Positions 33,301-45,252 of a DNA stretch of 64,000 nucleotides are shown one piece after another (position 1 is the stretch's first letter; each line of letters opens with the position of its first letter). The position numbers and the translations under genes were made by a program. Origin of the DNA: Undaria pinnatifida (Eukaryota; Sar; Phaeophyceae; Laminariales; Alariaceae); assembly GCA_012845835.1 (NCBI GenBank), contig JABAKD010000002.1, positions 11,568,120 to 11,632,119 of the forward strand, in the 5' to 3' direction. The notes under the pieces are model-generated. The model was not told where the DNA came from. It saw only the letters and a list, made by a program, of their open reading frames with translations, and did not search any database.

Positions 33301-36300
33301 ACGTAAACCATGTGCACCACCCTGGACGGAATCTAAGATATAACGACTGTTCGCATAGTAACATGAATGCCAAACGGTCCTTACGTTTCCGGACATATTG
33401 GTTAATACCTAGCTCTACGAGTAGTCTAGAGCTAATTTGCGTCGCTGAAAAGCTATGAGTAATGCTTCGCCGATACTGACTATTAATAGTGACGCTTGTC
33501 GATGCTGACTGCTAATAGTGACGCTCGTCGATACTGCCTAGTAGCGGTTGTCGATAGTGACTAGCAATGGATGCCGATGCTGGCACCAACTAGTAATGAT
33601 TGTCGATACTGACGCTGGCTAGCAACGGTTGTCGATACTGACTAGAAATGTGAACGGCTGTCGATACTGACCACTAATGGTTGTCGATACTGACAGTTAA
33701 TAGTAACGGTTGCCAATACTGACAACAAATAGTAACACTTGTCGATACTGACTAGTAGCGCTTGTCGATCGGGTCCGGTCCGGTCCCGTCCGGTCCGGCC
33801 GGGCCGGGTCGGGTCGGGTCGAATCGGGTCGGGTCGGGTCGGGTCGGGTCGGGTCGGGTCGGGTCGGGTCGGGTCGGGTCGGGTCGGGTCGGGTCGGGTC
33901 GGGTCGGGTCGGGTCGGGTCGGGTCGGGTCGGGTCGGGTCGGGTCGGGTCGGGTCGGGTCGGGTCGGGTCGGGTCGGGTCGGGTCGGGTCGGGTCGGGTC
34001 GGGTCGGGTCGGGTCGGGTCGGGTCGGGTCGGGTCGGGTCGGGTCAGGTCGGGTCGGGTCGGGTCGGGTCGGGTCGGGTCGGGTTGAACGGGTCGGGCCA
34101 GGTCGGGTCGGGTTGCATACTGACGATAAATAGTGAGTTCGTCGATACTGACTCACCTGTGAAGGAAAAGATCCGAATCCAGTGGGTCAATTGCTTCCGC
34201 CGTCTCGAAGCACTCAACAGCCTTATTATAAGAACAATACACACACCGGGGGGTCAAGGGCAAGATACTCAACAGCCGTACAACGACAAACGATTATGGG
34301 GGAGTCCTGGTAAGAACCTCAAAAGCCTCACAACGACACCCAAACATGATGGGGTCGCGGTGCACTACTCAACAGCCTTACAACGACAAAGATGGGGGAG
34401 TCATGGCGAAACACTCAACATACTTACAACGACGCAAAAACATGGAGAACCACGATAGACTCCCAGTAGCTTAACAACTAACACACGATGATGGGAGTCA
34501 TTTAAAGACATTCAACAATCGTAGAACGACACACAATGATGGGGGAGTCACGGTAAGATACTCAACAATCGCAGGACGACAAAAATGTGGGAGTCATGGA
34601 AAGATACCCAACAGCCTTCCCACTACAGACAAATATGGGGGAGTCGTGGTAAATTACTCAAAAGCCTTACACCGATGAAGGTTTGTGGGGGGAATCATGG
34701 TGAGACCACAAGCTAGACTTAACAAGTAGTTGCGTATCGGTGTCTATCATACAGCATCCGGGGTGGTAGCTCAAATGCGCTGGGTTCTACATGACGACAT
34801 GGCGCATCATTTTAACCATCCACCGGAGGAAAAAAAAACGAAAAAAAAACGTGTCCTTGAACTAATCGGATGCAGCATGAAAGCTCGTCCAACTGACAAC
34901 GCATCCCGCTTGGTATACCGTCTCCTCGATGGTGTTGTGTAAGCTATTGCGTTGGGTATGTAACCACCGAAAAGGGACACAAGTATTATTTTTTATATGT
35001 TGGAATTAACGATGCACCGCACGTGATCGGAAGGCAAACTAAAAAATAGTAATGATCCGCGAACGCAGCTGCAGCAAGCAACGTCGGTTCGTCTAAGGCA
35101 AGCACCGGGGTTTCTCTTCTCGTCGGTAGGCATACCTCGTCGCGTCGGCCCAAGTCGCTTAAAACGCTTCCCTTCTTCACCCAGCTCTTGATGTTCGTCG
35201 CATCAGCTTCACCTGCAAGTCTGCGACGGGGGTACGGATGTGACGTACGCACGATCGCACCGTGTCACTCTTGTACTTGGCGTCAGCCACCTGCTACAGG
35301 CTTACCAAACACGTTAGAACCAGCACTGCTAACGGCTTGCCGAACACAGCCAGTTGTTAATGCGTTGCCGAACGTGTTATAACTAGAATGGCTACATATC
35401 GAGCGGCAGCAGCAACAGCCGGCTAAACGAGAACAAGTCCTCTGCGTTGTAGTTTCGACGGAAGAAAATGATTGTCCGGAAAAAACACATACCAGGTATG
35501 GCGGTGCTTGCGTGGCCTGCGTGCAAACATTTTACTAGCATGAATGAGGAAAATCGATCCGACCAAAGCTGACGCCAGATGTCCAGAACGTGCGGTAATG
35601 CAACTTTTGTTGCCACATCGAAAGACCGGCCACTGCTGTCGATGTCCAATGTCCTACTGCTACCCGGAGCAACAAAATGACTCAAAACCCAACACACCTA
35701 ACATGTTAGAACACAGCCAAAATGCAAGGACACACCTATAATGTTACAACACACCTAAGATGTTACGGCACGCTTAAAATGTTACGACATGCCTAAAATG
35801 TTACGGCACGCCTAAAATGTTACGACACGCCTAAAATGTTACAACCCACCTAAACATGTTACGACACACCTAAAGTGTTACCAGTTACTTAAGATGTTAC
35901 GACACAACCAAATTGTTAGGACCCACCTAAGATGTTCAAGAGAGGCGTCCATGTCGCCAACGAGGTACAAGAAAGACCCGTAGTGCTCCAACGCCCTTGA
36001 CCTTAACCTATCGTCTTCTGTTTCCAGGGCTGCGGAGAAGCTCGCCATGCTCTCGGCGAACCTGTCAAAGAAGACCACCGAATGAAATGCGGGTGAGTAA
36101 CATCGCCGACGGCATGGCCAGTCCCTTCTTACGGCCAAGGTTGTAGCCCAACTAACAACGCTCGAGTTCTCGTTGCTGCAGTTATCACATTTGCTCATCG
36201 CCATGATCTAACCCGTGTTCACAGGACAGGCTCCAATCCCTCTGGAGGGGAACAAAACCGACGAAAATAATGCGCGTAACTGCACAACTGATTCTGGATG

Positions 36301-39300
36301 AACCACGCTAGCCGCACAGTTGTACGGAAACGCTGAAAAAAAATATCAATCGGTCACACATGTACCGGTGCACTGACGAACCTTCCTTCTTTCACAAGGT
36401 GGATGCCTCTCCCGAAGGCATCCTCGCCAGCCAGCGGCTCTTGCCTGCCCAGCAGTAGCGAATTGGCATCAGCTTCGTAGTCACCGTACAAGTCCTTTGA
36501 AAGCAGACATGCGGAACCGAAAGAAAAGAGGTCCTGACGAAAACTCCAGCAGCACCACTAATGCATCGACGCTCTCAAGTTTTACCGCAAGTATCACATT
36601 GCCAGGGCAAATAAATACGCATAATTGGAACAGCATGCGTTCAGTCAGCACCACGAGAAACAAGCCACTGACTGACCTCTGTGTTGTAAGACGAGAAAAA
36701 GCTGCGAACCACCCAGTCGGCGGGCAGGGTGTTTGCAGCCTCCCGGAGCGAGAAAGCCTCCCTGGTATTCCAAAGAGGAGTCAACACAAGGAAAATATCG
36801 TCGTACCAAAAATCAATATCATCATTGTTCAAAATTGCGTGTATACTGTAGTGCAGACACGCTGATATTCGGAACCCCGTGCGTGCGGCAAAGAGCTTTG
36901 GAAGCGAACCTAACATCCATAAAAACGAACCAAACTCCGGAAGAAGTTTTCTTACTCGGCTTTGGTCTTAGAAGCCTCTCGGGAAACATCTTCTATTGCC
37001 TGAGCCTCTCCATCTCCAGATCCGTTAAGCGCACTTCCTTGAAGCACAAACGCGTTCACCAAATCTCTTAGCGCCCCCTGGTTGTCGCCCAGCTCTCGGC
37101 GACACTGTCAAAAATACGTATAATAGAGACGTCGGAAGCAGCCAGCGCACATCATACATCATACATCATACGTCGCTTTTCGCTTTTGAAGGAAGAAAGC
37201 ACAGAGATGCGTGCTCGTATTGGTTAGTGCACGGGGATCATTGTCCCAATAACTGCCTTTATAACTGCCAGGCAGATAGGCAAAAGCATGACAAAAAAAA
37301 CTGCACGTGCACACGATGAGGGTGTTCTCACATTGGCTCGTTTCCCTCAACCCTATCTAGCCCGTGGTCACAAAAGCTGCTAACGAAGCATTCCAACGGA
37401 TGAAAACACAAGTGCAAAAAAGTACGTGCACCGCATTACCTCAGTCTTGCCGTTACGCAAAGGGAACGGCAATGCGGGCTGAAGCATACCATCAAGTAAT
37501 ACTTGCACAGCAACTAATACCACAAAACCGTTCATGGTATCAATTATAAGTATACTCGAAGAAAACAGAAAGAAAACCATCAAGTAATACTTGCACACCA
37601 AGGAATACCACAAAACTGTTCATGGTACATATCAATTAAGCATAAACGTATACCCGAAGAAAGAGAGAAAAGCAGTACGACGGCAAAAAAAGAAACCAAA
37701 CCAAACTGAAACCAAAAGCAGACATGCGCTCATTATTCCCACAAGGAAACACAGAAATTTCCTCAAGCGGAGACGTTATTTACAGCACAGCATGTAGGTG
37801 CATGTCGCGTCTCAGACAAACACTGCCAACGTATGCCTCCATTCAATGTACACCACCATACCTGCCCCCGCACGAGGAACGCCTCTCCACAAGTCGTGTG
37901 CACCTCCAAAGCTGCATTTGCCCGCGCATTAGCAGCTTCAAAGCGAGCCTGCTTTAGATCGCACTTCGCCTGCCCAGCGAGAAGTTCCGCCAAGCACCTT
38001 AGAGGAAAAGGGTTGAACTCAACGTTTAAGATTTTAATTACCACTGCCTCCATGTGCTCAAGCAACTCAGTTCAGCTTATCGGAAACTTCGAAGTACCTC
38101 AATCTATAAACTCAACCCAACTTACCAGCAACTTCATGTGCTCAATCAATCAATTAAGCTTGACTTACCAGCAGCTCCATGTGCTACATGCACTCAGCAC
38201 TGGATCGCAGAAAATCAACGCGCATCTGCGATCGATCAGCGGGGGCCTCCCGCCGCTCCTGTTTTGGCCATAATTCATTGACTTTTCATTAACACGCTTC
38301 GATCAAATGGTCACTGCTCCAAACTGCGGGAAATTATTGACCACTTCTTCAGTTGGCCACGCACCTGCCGGGAAGGTAGCTGGACCCCTGGCTTATTGCC
38401 TCGCTGAAAAAAAACGCCGCTTGATCCGGCCGGCCTTTCTCGACACACTCTTCAGCGAGTACCCGATAACGATGAGACGTCAACAAGCATTCAAGCGCAA
38501 CGTCAGGCTCCAAGGACATCTTGCCGTCCGGAAGTTGCACGCCATTGCCACTGCTATCCAACGGCTCATTTTCCCCTCGCCGTTCACGAGGTTGTTCCAG
38601 CCTTCGGATCAGCTCAAACAGGTCATTGCCTATGAACGGCACGGCCGAGATGTAATCCAGGGCTGCGACGTCCAGCCGGCGGCTCAGCTCTTGGCTCGGA
38701 GACGTATCGTTTGACATCGAACACGGGCAAGCACCATCTACACCCATTGATCCGCCTGCGTGCTTCGCTGCATAAGCTTCAGTTAGAGCCTGCAGCGTGC
38801 GGCGAATGAGAGAGAGGCGGTGGGTTTCTATACAATCATAGAACATGCAAGAAACTTTGTTCCAGATTATTATAGAAAAAAAAACGACGCGTCGAGGATT
38901 TTACAGCAAATGGACGTGATGACTATATATCAGTGGTCACTGACATTGGTTGACGTAGTACGTTATCACGAAATTCATGGCAACATAAATAGGTCGCACC
39001 TGTAAGTGCGGCTGCTCGACGGCTTCCGAGAAAAAAAGCTGTTCTTCGCGAATTTTGGTCATGGCTGACAAGCAAGAAGCCACCTTCACGCGTTGAGCTT
39101 TATCGTATTCACACGTCCGGGCGTTCGACGCGCCCGGTCGCTCATCGCTCCCGCGTTGACCAAGATCCGCATTGTCGCCAACTTCGGCACGACTATCATC
39201 TTCAGGTCCGTGCACCGTCTCTCGCTCGAGAACCGTCACGATAGGTTTTATCACCGACTCCAAGTGTCGTGCGTAACCCGCCGACACGTGCTGCGCGTTG

Positions 39301-39668
39301 CAGGCGACACATCGAGTATGAGCGCAACCGTTTCCTCGTGCATACGCAGCGTCATGTGCCGACGACCCCTCGTCCCCACACGTGCCCTTTACTTGGGTAG
39401 TCTCGCAAAATGGCACTCCTTCTGAACTTGCACCCTCAGCAGACGGCGGTCGCGGCCCTGGCGCGTAGATAGCTCCAGCTTGTAGCATTGACAGGCCGGC
39501 CTTCACAAGGTCGTCAACCGGAGGTACTGTAGGCAACTCCAATATTCTGTGGGCGTCATGCAATACGGCGGGGGGAAATAAGTGACGGAGTGAGGCAGAA
39601 TTGGGACCGAGTGATGCTGGAATACCGTAACGCATACTCTTTACGTCCATCCCTATTAAACATTTCAT
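30379..39668 (-). CDS. TPR-repeat protein, multi-exon (Tom70- or TTC-like)
   Basis: Minus-strand exons in order: about 39668-39000, 38789-38365, about 38030-37862, 36761-36677, 36494-36382, 36061-35927, 35212-35136, 34221-34157, 32854-32730, 31593-31424, 30987-30868 and 30630-30487 (or reading on to a stop at 30379). Several neighbours join in phase, most clearly the 35212/34221/32854 trio, which reads a perfect TPR pair (KGSVLSDLGRRDEAVECF, then AIDPLDSDLFLHRGQGHLL). Other TPR helices are SLDPECPIPYVNAARAYL and ALARFPDSSEVLLFFAE. The HRGQ and FP.s.E spacing recalls Tom70 receptors, but no N-terminal membrane anchor or clamp-type TPR1 was seen, so a general TPR scaffold is equally possible. 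Joins at 39000/38789 and 36761/36494/36061 are also in phase; those at 38365/37862, 35927/35212 and 32730/31593 are unresolved. Confidence 0.7.
31593..31725 (-). repeat. Duplicated acceptor region upstream of TPR exon 31593
   Basis: On the minus strand, gttgaagcagcgatctccttcagaggtgcctgcaagtg (about 31,712-31,675) is followed by a second version, gttgaaagcagccgtctccttcggccgtgaggaagtgcttgcaagtg, that leads into the exon. About 95 bp of the exon's 3' splice site and first codons has been duplicated into the intron. Confidence 0.6.
33465..34160 (-). repeat. Minisatellite of about 30 bp seeded at a TPR 5' splice site
   Basis: On the minus strand the exon ending at 34157 (CACAG|gtgagt) continues gtcagtatcgacgaactcac. 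Variants of gtcagtatcgacaa.cgttactat then repeat about ten times to 33,465. A (GACCC)n array interrupts them between 34,085 and 33,806. Several units keep a GTNAGT-like element, so they resemble the donor region. Confidence 0.8.
33806..34085 (+). repeat. (GGGTC)n array, about 56 copies
   Basis: Nearly perfect pentamer run, with single variants at about 33,831 (gaatc) and 34,045 (aggtc). It is nested in the intron minisatellite of the TPR gene, between exons 34157 and 32854. Its long open frames (poly Ser-Gly-Arg-Val-Gly; Asp-Pro-Thr-Arg-Pro on the other strand) are composition artefacts. The plus strand has regularly spaced GGG runs and could fold as a G-quadruplex. Confidence 0.97.
34205..34690 (-). 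repeat. Minisatellite of about 48 bp seeded at a TPR 3' splice site
   Basis: The plus-strand phrase actcaacagccttacaacga recurs about ten times, near 34,267, 34,315, 34,366, 34,410, 34,464, 34,509, 34,559, 34,606 and 34,653, with gatgggggagtcatggtaaga between copies. The exon boundary itself (34205-34230) has the same phrase. On the minus strand every unit reads tcgttgtaag|gctgttgagt, matching the acceptor plus first codons of exon 34221-34157. Confidence 0.85.
35700..35945 (-). repeat. Minisatellite of about 19 bp seeded at a TPR 5' splice site
   Basis: The minus strand at the exon end reads gaacatcttag|gtgggtcct (exon end 35927). Roughly a dozen downstream units read aacat(c/t)ttag(g)(t/c)gtgtcgt. 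Several units keep an intact TTAG|GTGTGT donor. The repeat therefore consists of copies of the last exon bases plus the splice donor. Confidence 0.85.
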
Positions 39669-41597
39669 CGTCCTTTGTGGGCTGCCGTCACCAAAACCAT
39701 GCCCAACCCGACCACCCTATCAATAGTCACCAGTTCGTAATGATACGCACGAACAAGCGAACCTTAATCTATAATACATCCATGAACTTCGCCTGCACCC
39801 CTGTCCAAGAGTATCTACTGCAGTACATCCGACCTCTCATTCCACACGTCTGACATTCTGCACGTACGGCGGTATGGTAATATGAAATAGCAGAGCACAG
39901 GGAGTAATTCCGACATGCAGCAGTATGCAATACAATGCTTGGTAGTATATAACACCGAACGGCAAAATCGACACGCCCGCTTTTCGGCTGAACTAAACAC
40001 TACGAGTGCTGTACTTGACAGCTACGATGCGACCAATGTAATCGTGGTGCTGTGGTGAACAGACAGGTAGACCTATACCGGTCGGGTAAAAGTCGACAAC
40101 AGCAGTAGAATAGTGTAGCCGCCTATTCAGTTCAGTAAAAAATACCACTCGGACTCGGAAAGACGAAGTAAGCCTCTCTCCCCGCTTTATGTCGTGCGTC
40201 GGATCGAGAGCTCACGGTGGGCGTTTTCCGTTTGGTTTTCTTATTGACGACGGTTTCGGTCCACAAACTCGACGTCAGCAAATAAATCAATTTCCATTGC
40301 CTAGAACCGAACTCGTGGCCAAACCACTTTACCATGGTATCGTGTAAGACAGCTTGAGCGGCTTCCTTGACTAGACACACCTCCCGGGCGAGCATTTTGT
40401 ATTTATATTATATTTCGTCGGCAACATACTCTGATGATTATTTTGGCGATGCTATTAAATAGCATGAATAAGCCGTGTAGGCGGATTAGTCGGGTTAGGG
40501 TTTTGGGTAAAGGTTTTACGGCCATCGTACAACCTGTTTCACAAAACTGGACACACACGCGGATCGAGCATTTATACTTTTTTCCATACTTCATCCTATT
40601 GCAGGTGCTTTCTTGTCTTGCATAGACTGCTCGACTACTAGATTAGCTTGCCGACATTCCACCCCGCCATATGCGGTACCCGACAGGCTGGGTACTTCTG
40701 ATTTCAGCGCCACATAACAATTCGAGGCATCTGCATTTGGCATTTCACTAGAAAACTACGGTCACCACATAACATGTACTCGCAACAGGTACCAAGTATC
40801 ACATCGATCGATCCTGTGATTATCGCATCCCGCCATATGCGCTATCCGACCAATTGGGTACTTTGGATTACAGTGTCACGAAACATACAGTCTAACAGGT
40901 ACGCATTTCGCAAGAAAGCTACCAGTATCGCATACCAGGTACCAGGTAACAGGTAACAGGTATCACACATCACATGCACAGCTCGCTACCCCATTTTTTT
41001 TTCAACATTGCAAGGAATTGAAGCAGCCTTGTCGTGGCTACGTGTAATAATTGCTCAAGTGCGACAACCAAGCCGTTCTCCTCTCTGGGCTAACCTTAGG
41101 TACAACTTGTTGCACGTGCTAACCTTTTAGAACTGCAAAAAAAAACACACCGGAATTCAAAGTATGCTGTCCCCAAAAACGTGGGTGCCATTCTAAAGGG
41201 GTTAATAAGTTAACCAGTTGACACGGCCGGCACGATCTGAGGTCAAGACTTGGCGGGACAGACTCCGACTAGAAATTCAACTAGGGGGCTTTATTAACGG
41301 TAATCCTTCTACCGATGTACTGGTACGCAGCAGCCGCGATACACTTGATAAAATTGCTGTGCTATTTGCACGGGCAGGTATACATAACTGTGACAAGCCG
41401 AAGCATAGGACCAAGAAAGGTCGCAATTGCAACGACATCCGTGTAGGGAGGCCATCGGTAAGGGGAGTACCAAATACCATTACAGCAAGGCAGCCGGGGC
41501 GTCCTGCGCACCTCGACGGGCCAAGGGTCAACGTCAAGGGTCAACACTCACCGTACACACCGCACGTACCTGGTAGTTGATAATAGCCCGCACTCAC
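39669..41597. other. Region between minus-strand exon groups, no clear exon
   Basis: Probably intron if the exons at 41,598-42,988 belong to the TPR gene. A frame at 40395-40132 minus (LVKEAAQAVLHDTMVKWFGH) looks protein-like and has a donor (ACCATG|gtaaag), but no phase-compatible acceptor was found. The plus frame at 41218-41580 is open and charged but unrecognised. Short tandem ggtaccaggtaacaggtaac sequence is at about 40,935-40,965. Confidence 0.4.
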
Positions 41598-42988
41598 CGA
41601 GGGGGGGTGTAGACCAGGCGTAGCGCGTCGCTCATTCTCCCTAAGTATGCAATCGCCTCAGGGTCTTGTTCCTCTTCGGCATACCTATTGAAGTAAATAC
41701 GAGCACGCAGCACAAGCTTTTGAGGTCAACACTGACATTGCACGATCAGCTCGTGGTTATTCCGATGGCGCCTCACCAGGGGACACTCTCTTGTACTTTT
41801 ATACCACGGTATATCGTACACTCCTGTCACTACAACTCAGGATCTTATGCACAGATCCTAACCCTAACCCTTCGCACGGTGCGGCGATATATCATACTGC
41901 CACGGGTGGCCTGCTCGTACAGAAAACAGATGCGATATTCCACATGCGAGTAGGACTACTGTAGTCTGACGCCAGAAAATGGGAGTAAGCGAAGGGTTGT
42001 AGTCATAGAGCTCTGCGGCATCACTAGCCCAAGTAATATTAATAACTGGCAGCCTGCCGTTGGACAAGTGCTGTTGGGATAACACAAACTCTCATGGGAT
42101 GAACACCAACACATCTATCTCACTTGTGCAGAGTCACCGCCACCTCGCTTTCGGAGACTCCTCTGTTCGCGTACACCACTTCTGACACCGCTTCCAGAAT
42201 TAACCTGAACCTCGGGCCATACTTCTTGATAAAAAAGGCCTCGCTGCCGACGGCTTGTCGAAGATGCCTTATGTTACATGTAGCGTGGGGCACGAGGGGG
42301 CGAGATGGCAAGTCAGTATCATATGCATACCTCCAAGTACCAGTATCGTAAACAAGATGCGAGCACAGCAGCCCACATAAATCAGTCAATCCCGTCGACG
42401 GGAAGAACAAAGTCATAGGCTGATTGCCACAGAGTACAACGCGTATACCACACGTGGGAGACACTTGGCATTGGCCCAGTATCTTTCGGTACTTGGCTGG
42501 GGCTCAATGCAAGCTGAGCTGCACGAGGTAGAGTATTGTGGTTGTGGTGATTTAGTACTATGTGCCTGTCATGTTACCTGGTACTCTGCAGGGCAGTACT
42601 GGTAGGTAGCTGGTAGGGCAGGTCACACCACCGCCCAAGGGCAGGTCAGGAGCTACGCGTACTTGTATCATACTGCTGTTTGCAGTTTACGACATGAAGC
42701 ACGCACCGAATTCGATTGCTGGTTTACCTTGGCAGTCCGAATGGAGCTAGGACGAGCAGGCTCCATTGCAGAACCTCGTGTGTAATGCTCAAAAATGTAT
42801 CGTGGTCAAGAGGTTGTGCAACCTCGAAGAAGTCCGTCGCCATATTCCTGCACAGCAGCCGAACTGTCTAACTGTGACCGTAGGCATACCTCGTACTCGT
42901 CATCGCCAACGAGAGCAAAAACGCAACCCGCCGCATTTCCCTCCTTCCCGGACCAAACATGCACCTTCAACTTATCGAAACCCTTCAT
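41598..42988 (-). CDS. Four in-phase 5' exons of an unrecognised protein
   Basis: Minus-strand exons 42988-42890, 42419-42331, 42267-42124 and 41684-41598 join in phase (0, then 2, then 2, then 2) with donors gtatgc, gtatgc, gtgaga and gtgagt. The ATG at 42988 opens with MKGFDKLKVHVWSGKEG. The joined product of about 139 residues continues through ALVGDDEYE, a hydrophobic stretch (LTDLCGLLCSHLVYDTG), AVGSEAFFIKKYGPRF and YAEEEQDPEAIAYLGRMSD. I recognise no domain. The direction and position suit the 5' part of the TPR gene further left, but the next acceptor was not found. A separate gene is possible. Confidence 0.55.
41852..41874. repeat. Short interstitial telomere-like tract
   Basis: gatcctaaccctaacccttcgc: two to three CCCTAA units inside the intron between exons 42124 and 41684. 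Confidence 0.7.
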
Positions 42989-44258
42989 TTGCTTTTCCCA
43001 TCATATACTAAACACACGCCCCCTACACATCTGTACATAGGAAGGAGAGGAGCGGTCGCTGAGGAATGGTACGAGTCTCAGCAGCTGTGCAGGCACAGCT
43101 ACTAACAACACTTATATAATCCACGGTTCAAATTTGGTAATCGCTGTGTTGGAAGTTGGGTGTGACGTGTCTTGTTGAAGATGGAATAGGTGTTATCATA
43201 ACTACCCACCAAGCTCCCCACCGACTGACCGTTTGCCATGCCTTTCATCGTTTGCCTCGTTCGTTGGCGTCTCGTGCAGGACATCTTCCGAAGGCTGACC
43301 AACCCTACGCTCCAGAAGTTGTACAGATTCGTACTGAAGCGGTTGGTAGGGCGCTTCCTGGATGACGATATCGCTCTCGAGGTACGGCAAGGGTAGTCTT
43401 CCGCTATAATTTCAATTTCAAGCTTGATATGCAGTGCCAACAACGTGTTTTTTTCTTTTCTGAACGGAACAGCGGTGTGATTTGAAGCAAAGTCGGTCGA
43501 CGGCACTCTTTCTCCGTGACGGTCAGCCGTCAAGAAACTCCTCACACTAGAAATAGTATACTTCATTCGGAGAGGCCTTGACGGGGTAAACTTGACCGTC
43601 AAGAGACATCTTTAATGTGAAAAAATCAAATGGTTTGCTATTAATAATAAGCAGTGTCAGCAGCGGCGGCCAGTCGGATCGCGTCTGTTTTTGAACAGAG
43701 ACGGATCGATATTCTGTACGAGTACCTGGTACGTACGTACGAGTTCGTAGTGCGCGGTTACCAGATTTCGGTAGGTAAACCTCCTGCCACTTTACCAGAC
43801 ACCTCCTACGGCAGGTGCAGGTCTACTATTAATATTAGTAATCCATACTGTAGGTCTGTACCACCATGTTGCTTTGCCCACAAAACTGAAAATGCGATAC
43901 AACGTAGAAACGTCAAATATTGTTGAAACCGGGTTTTGTCAAAAACAGCCCCGCACAATTGCCTCTGGGTCATTCAGCGGTCTGTGCTCTTTCACCGGTG
44001 CCGTGCTCTCCGCTGCAGCCTTCGAATGACAAATCACGTTACACACGCACCCGTATACAACGGCAGCTTGCGCTGCCGGGGTTGTAACGAGGACCAATGA
44101 TAGGGACAGCTTACGCTATACCTACAATGGGACTCGAAGGGTGCGCCAGCTAGCGTTGGGCTGCGAAAGCAACTGAGTTAAATCGACACACGACGCGTAT
44201 GAAAATACGCGGAAGTGTGGTGAGCTAAAGCTTTATTTTTCCCCATCCGCCGGAGGAT

Positions 44259-44281
44259 AAAAAAAAAAAAAAAAAAAAAAA
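44259..44281 (+). repeat. Poly(A) run, 23 bases
   Basis: Uninterrupted A23 after cggaggat. It could be the tail of a retroposed sequence, but no source element was recognised upstream. Confidence 0.9.
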
Positions 44282-45252
44282 GACAAAACACGCCCGTAGG
44301 AACCCCACCACGTAATTATATAGTCTGGCATTTAGTTGTTCTTTGTCTTGCTAGAAATGGAGGAATCCGGTGCGCCGCGGCCATGTAGTGTATCGATTGT
44401 GCTGTAGCAACGTATGCTCCCAGCAATCGCGCCGCTAGTTTAGGCATTTTTCACGGTCACTGTCGTGGTGGTGTACGTTGTTGAAATCGCCTAGATTCGC
44501 CGTGCGCTCGTGTATACCGGCAGGGCAGGTACACCAGGGGGGTGGACTTACAGTAGGGATTCATGTCACCGACGCCGCAATCGCTGGAGACGTTCGCCTA
44601 AAACCCCCAACGAAATGTGGAGTATAAACACTTCGTTGTACCAGGTAGTGTAGTGTGTCGTAGCGCTAGGTCACGCAAAAATCGTTTTTCAAAAATTACT
44701 CGTACATACGTACGTACTGGTAATGATCACTGCAGCAATAAAAAATAACTTGGTCACAGTATTAGAGAGAAAATCCAACGACTTGGAACCACATTTTCAA
44801 ACTTGAGCGACACTGTCGCGGTGCTTACTGGTCACCAAAACTGCTGCCGCTTTGCCACACTGTAGTGAGAATACCTAAGACTCCATCGAAGGGTGGTGCA
44901 TTTTGGGATTAGGTGTAGTGCTGGAGTTATGGCAGAACTGCGGAATATCGTACCCAAATACTGCGGTGGTTGAGGTGGTTCCAGATCTGTATTCTTGCCT
45001 AGTTAGTCCCTTTTTTGATTGTGGGCAAGGCAACGTTTGGTACGAGGGACGAGGGCACCACTGCTTCCATGTATAATGTTGCAAGTAATACCGATATTTG
45101 TATTGCTTGGTGGTTTTGTTGAACGAAATACCGGGTGTGCATATAGCTTTTGTCCCTCTCCATACTGGTTACCAGGTATATAGGGTATCAGTGCGCAGAA
45201 TGACTATGGACCAAAACCGCCCTTGGAAAATTATCCTTGGTAAAATGATCCT

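Noticed and set aside
33739..34458. Long open frames coding Ser-Gly-Arg-Val-Gly or Asp-Pro-Thr-Arg-Pro repeats
   Set aside because: They are the translation of the (GGGTC)n array in several frames on both strands. A five-base unit without stop codons is open in every frame.
41218..41580. 120-residue plus-strand frame, charged
   Set aside because: It lies opposite the presumed intron of the minus-strand gene, shows no family match and no splice context. Left as unassigned.
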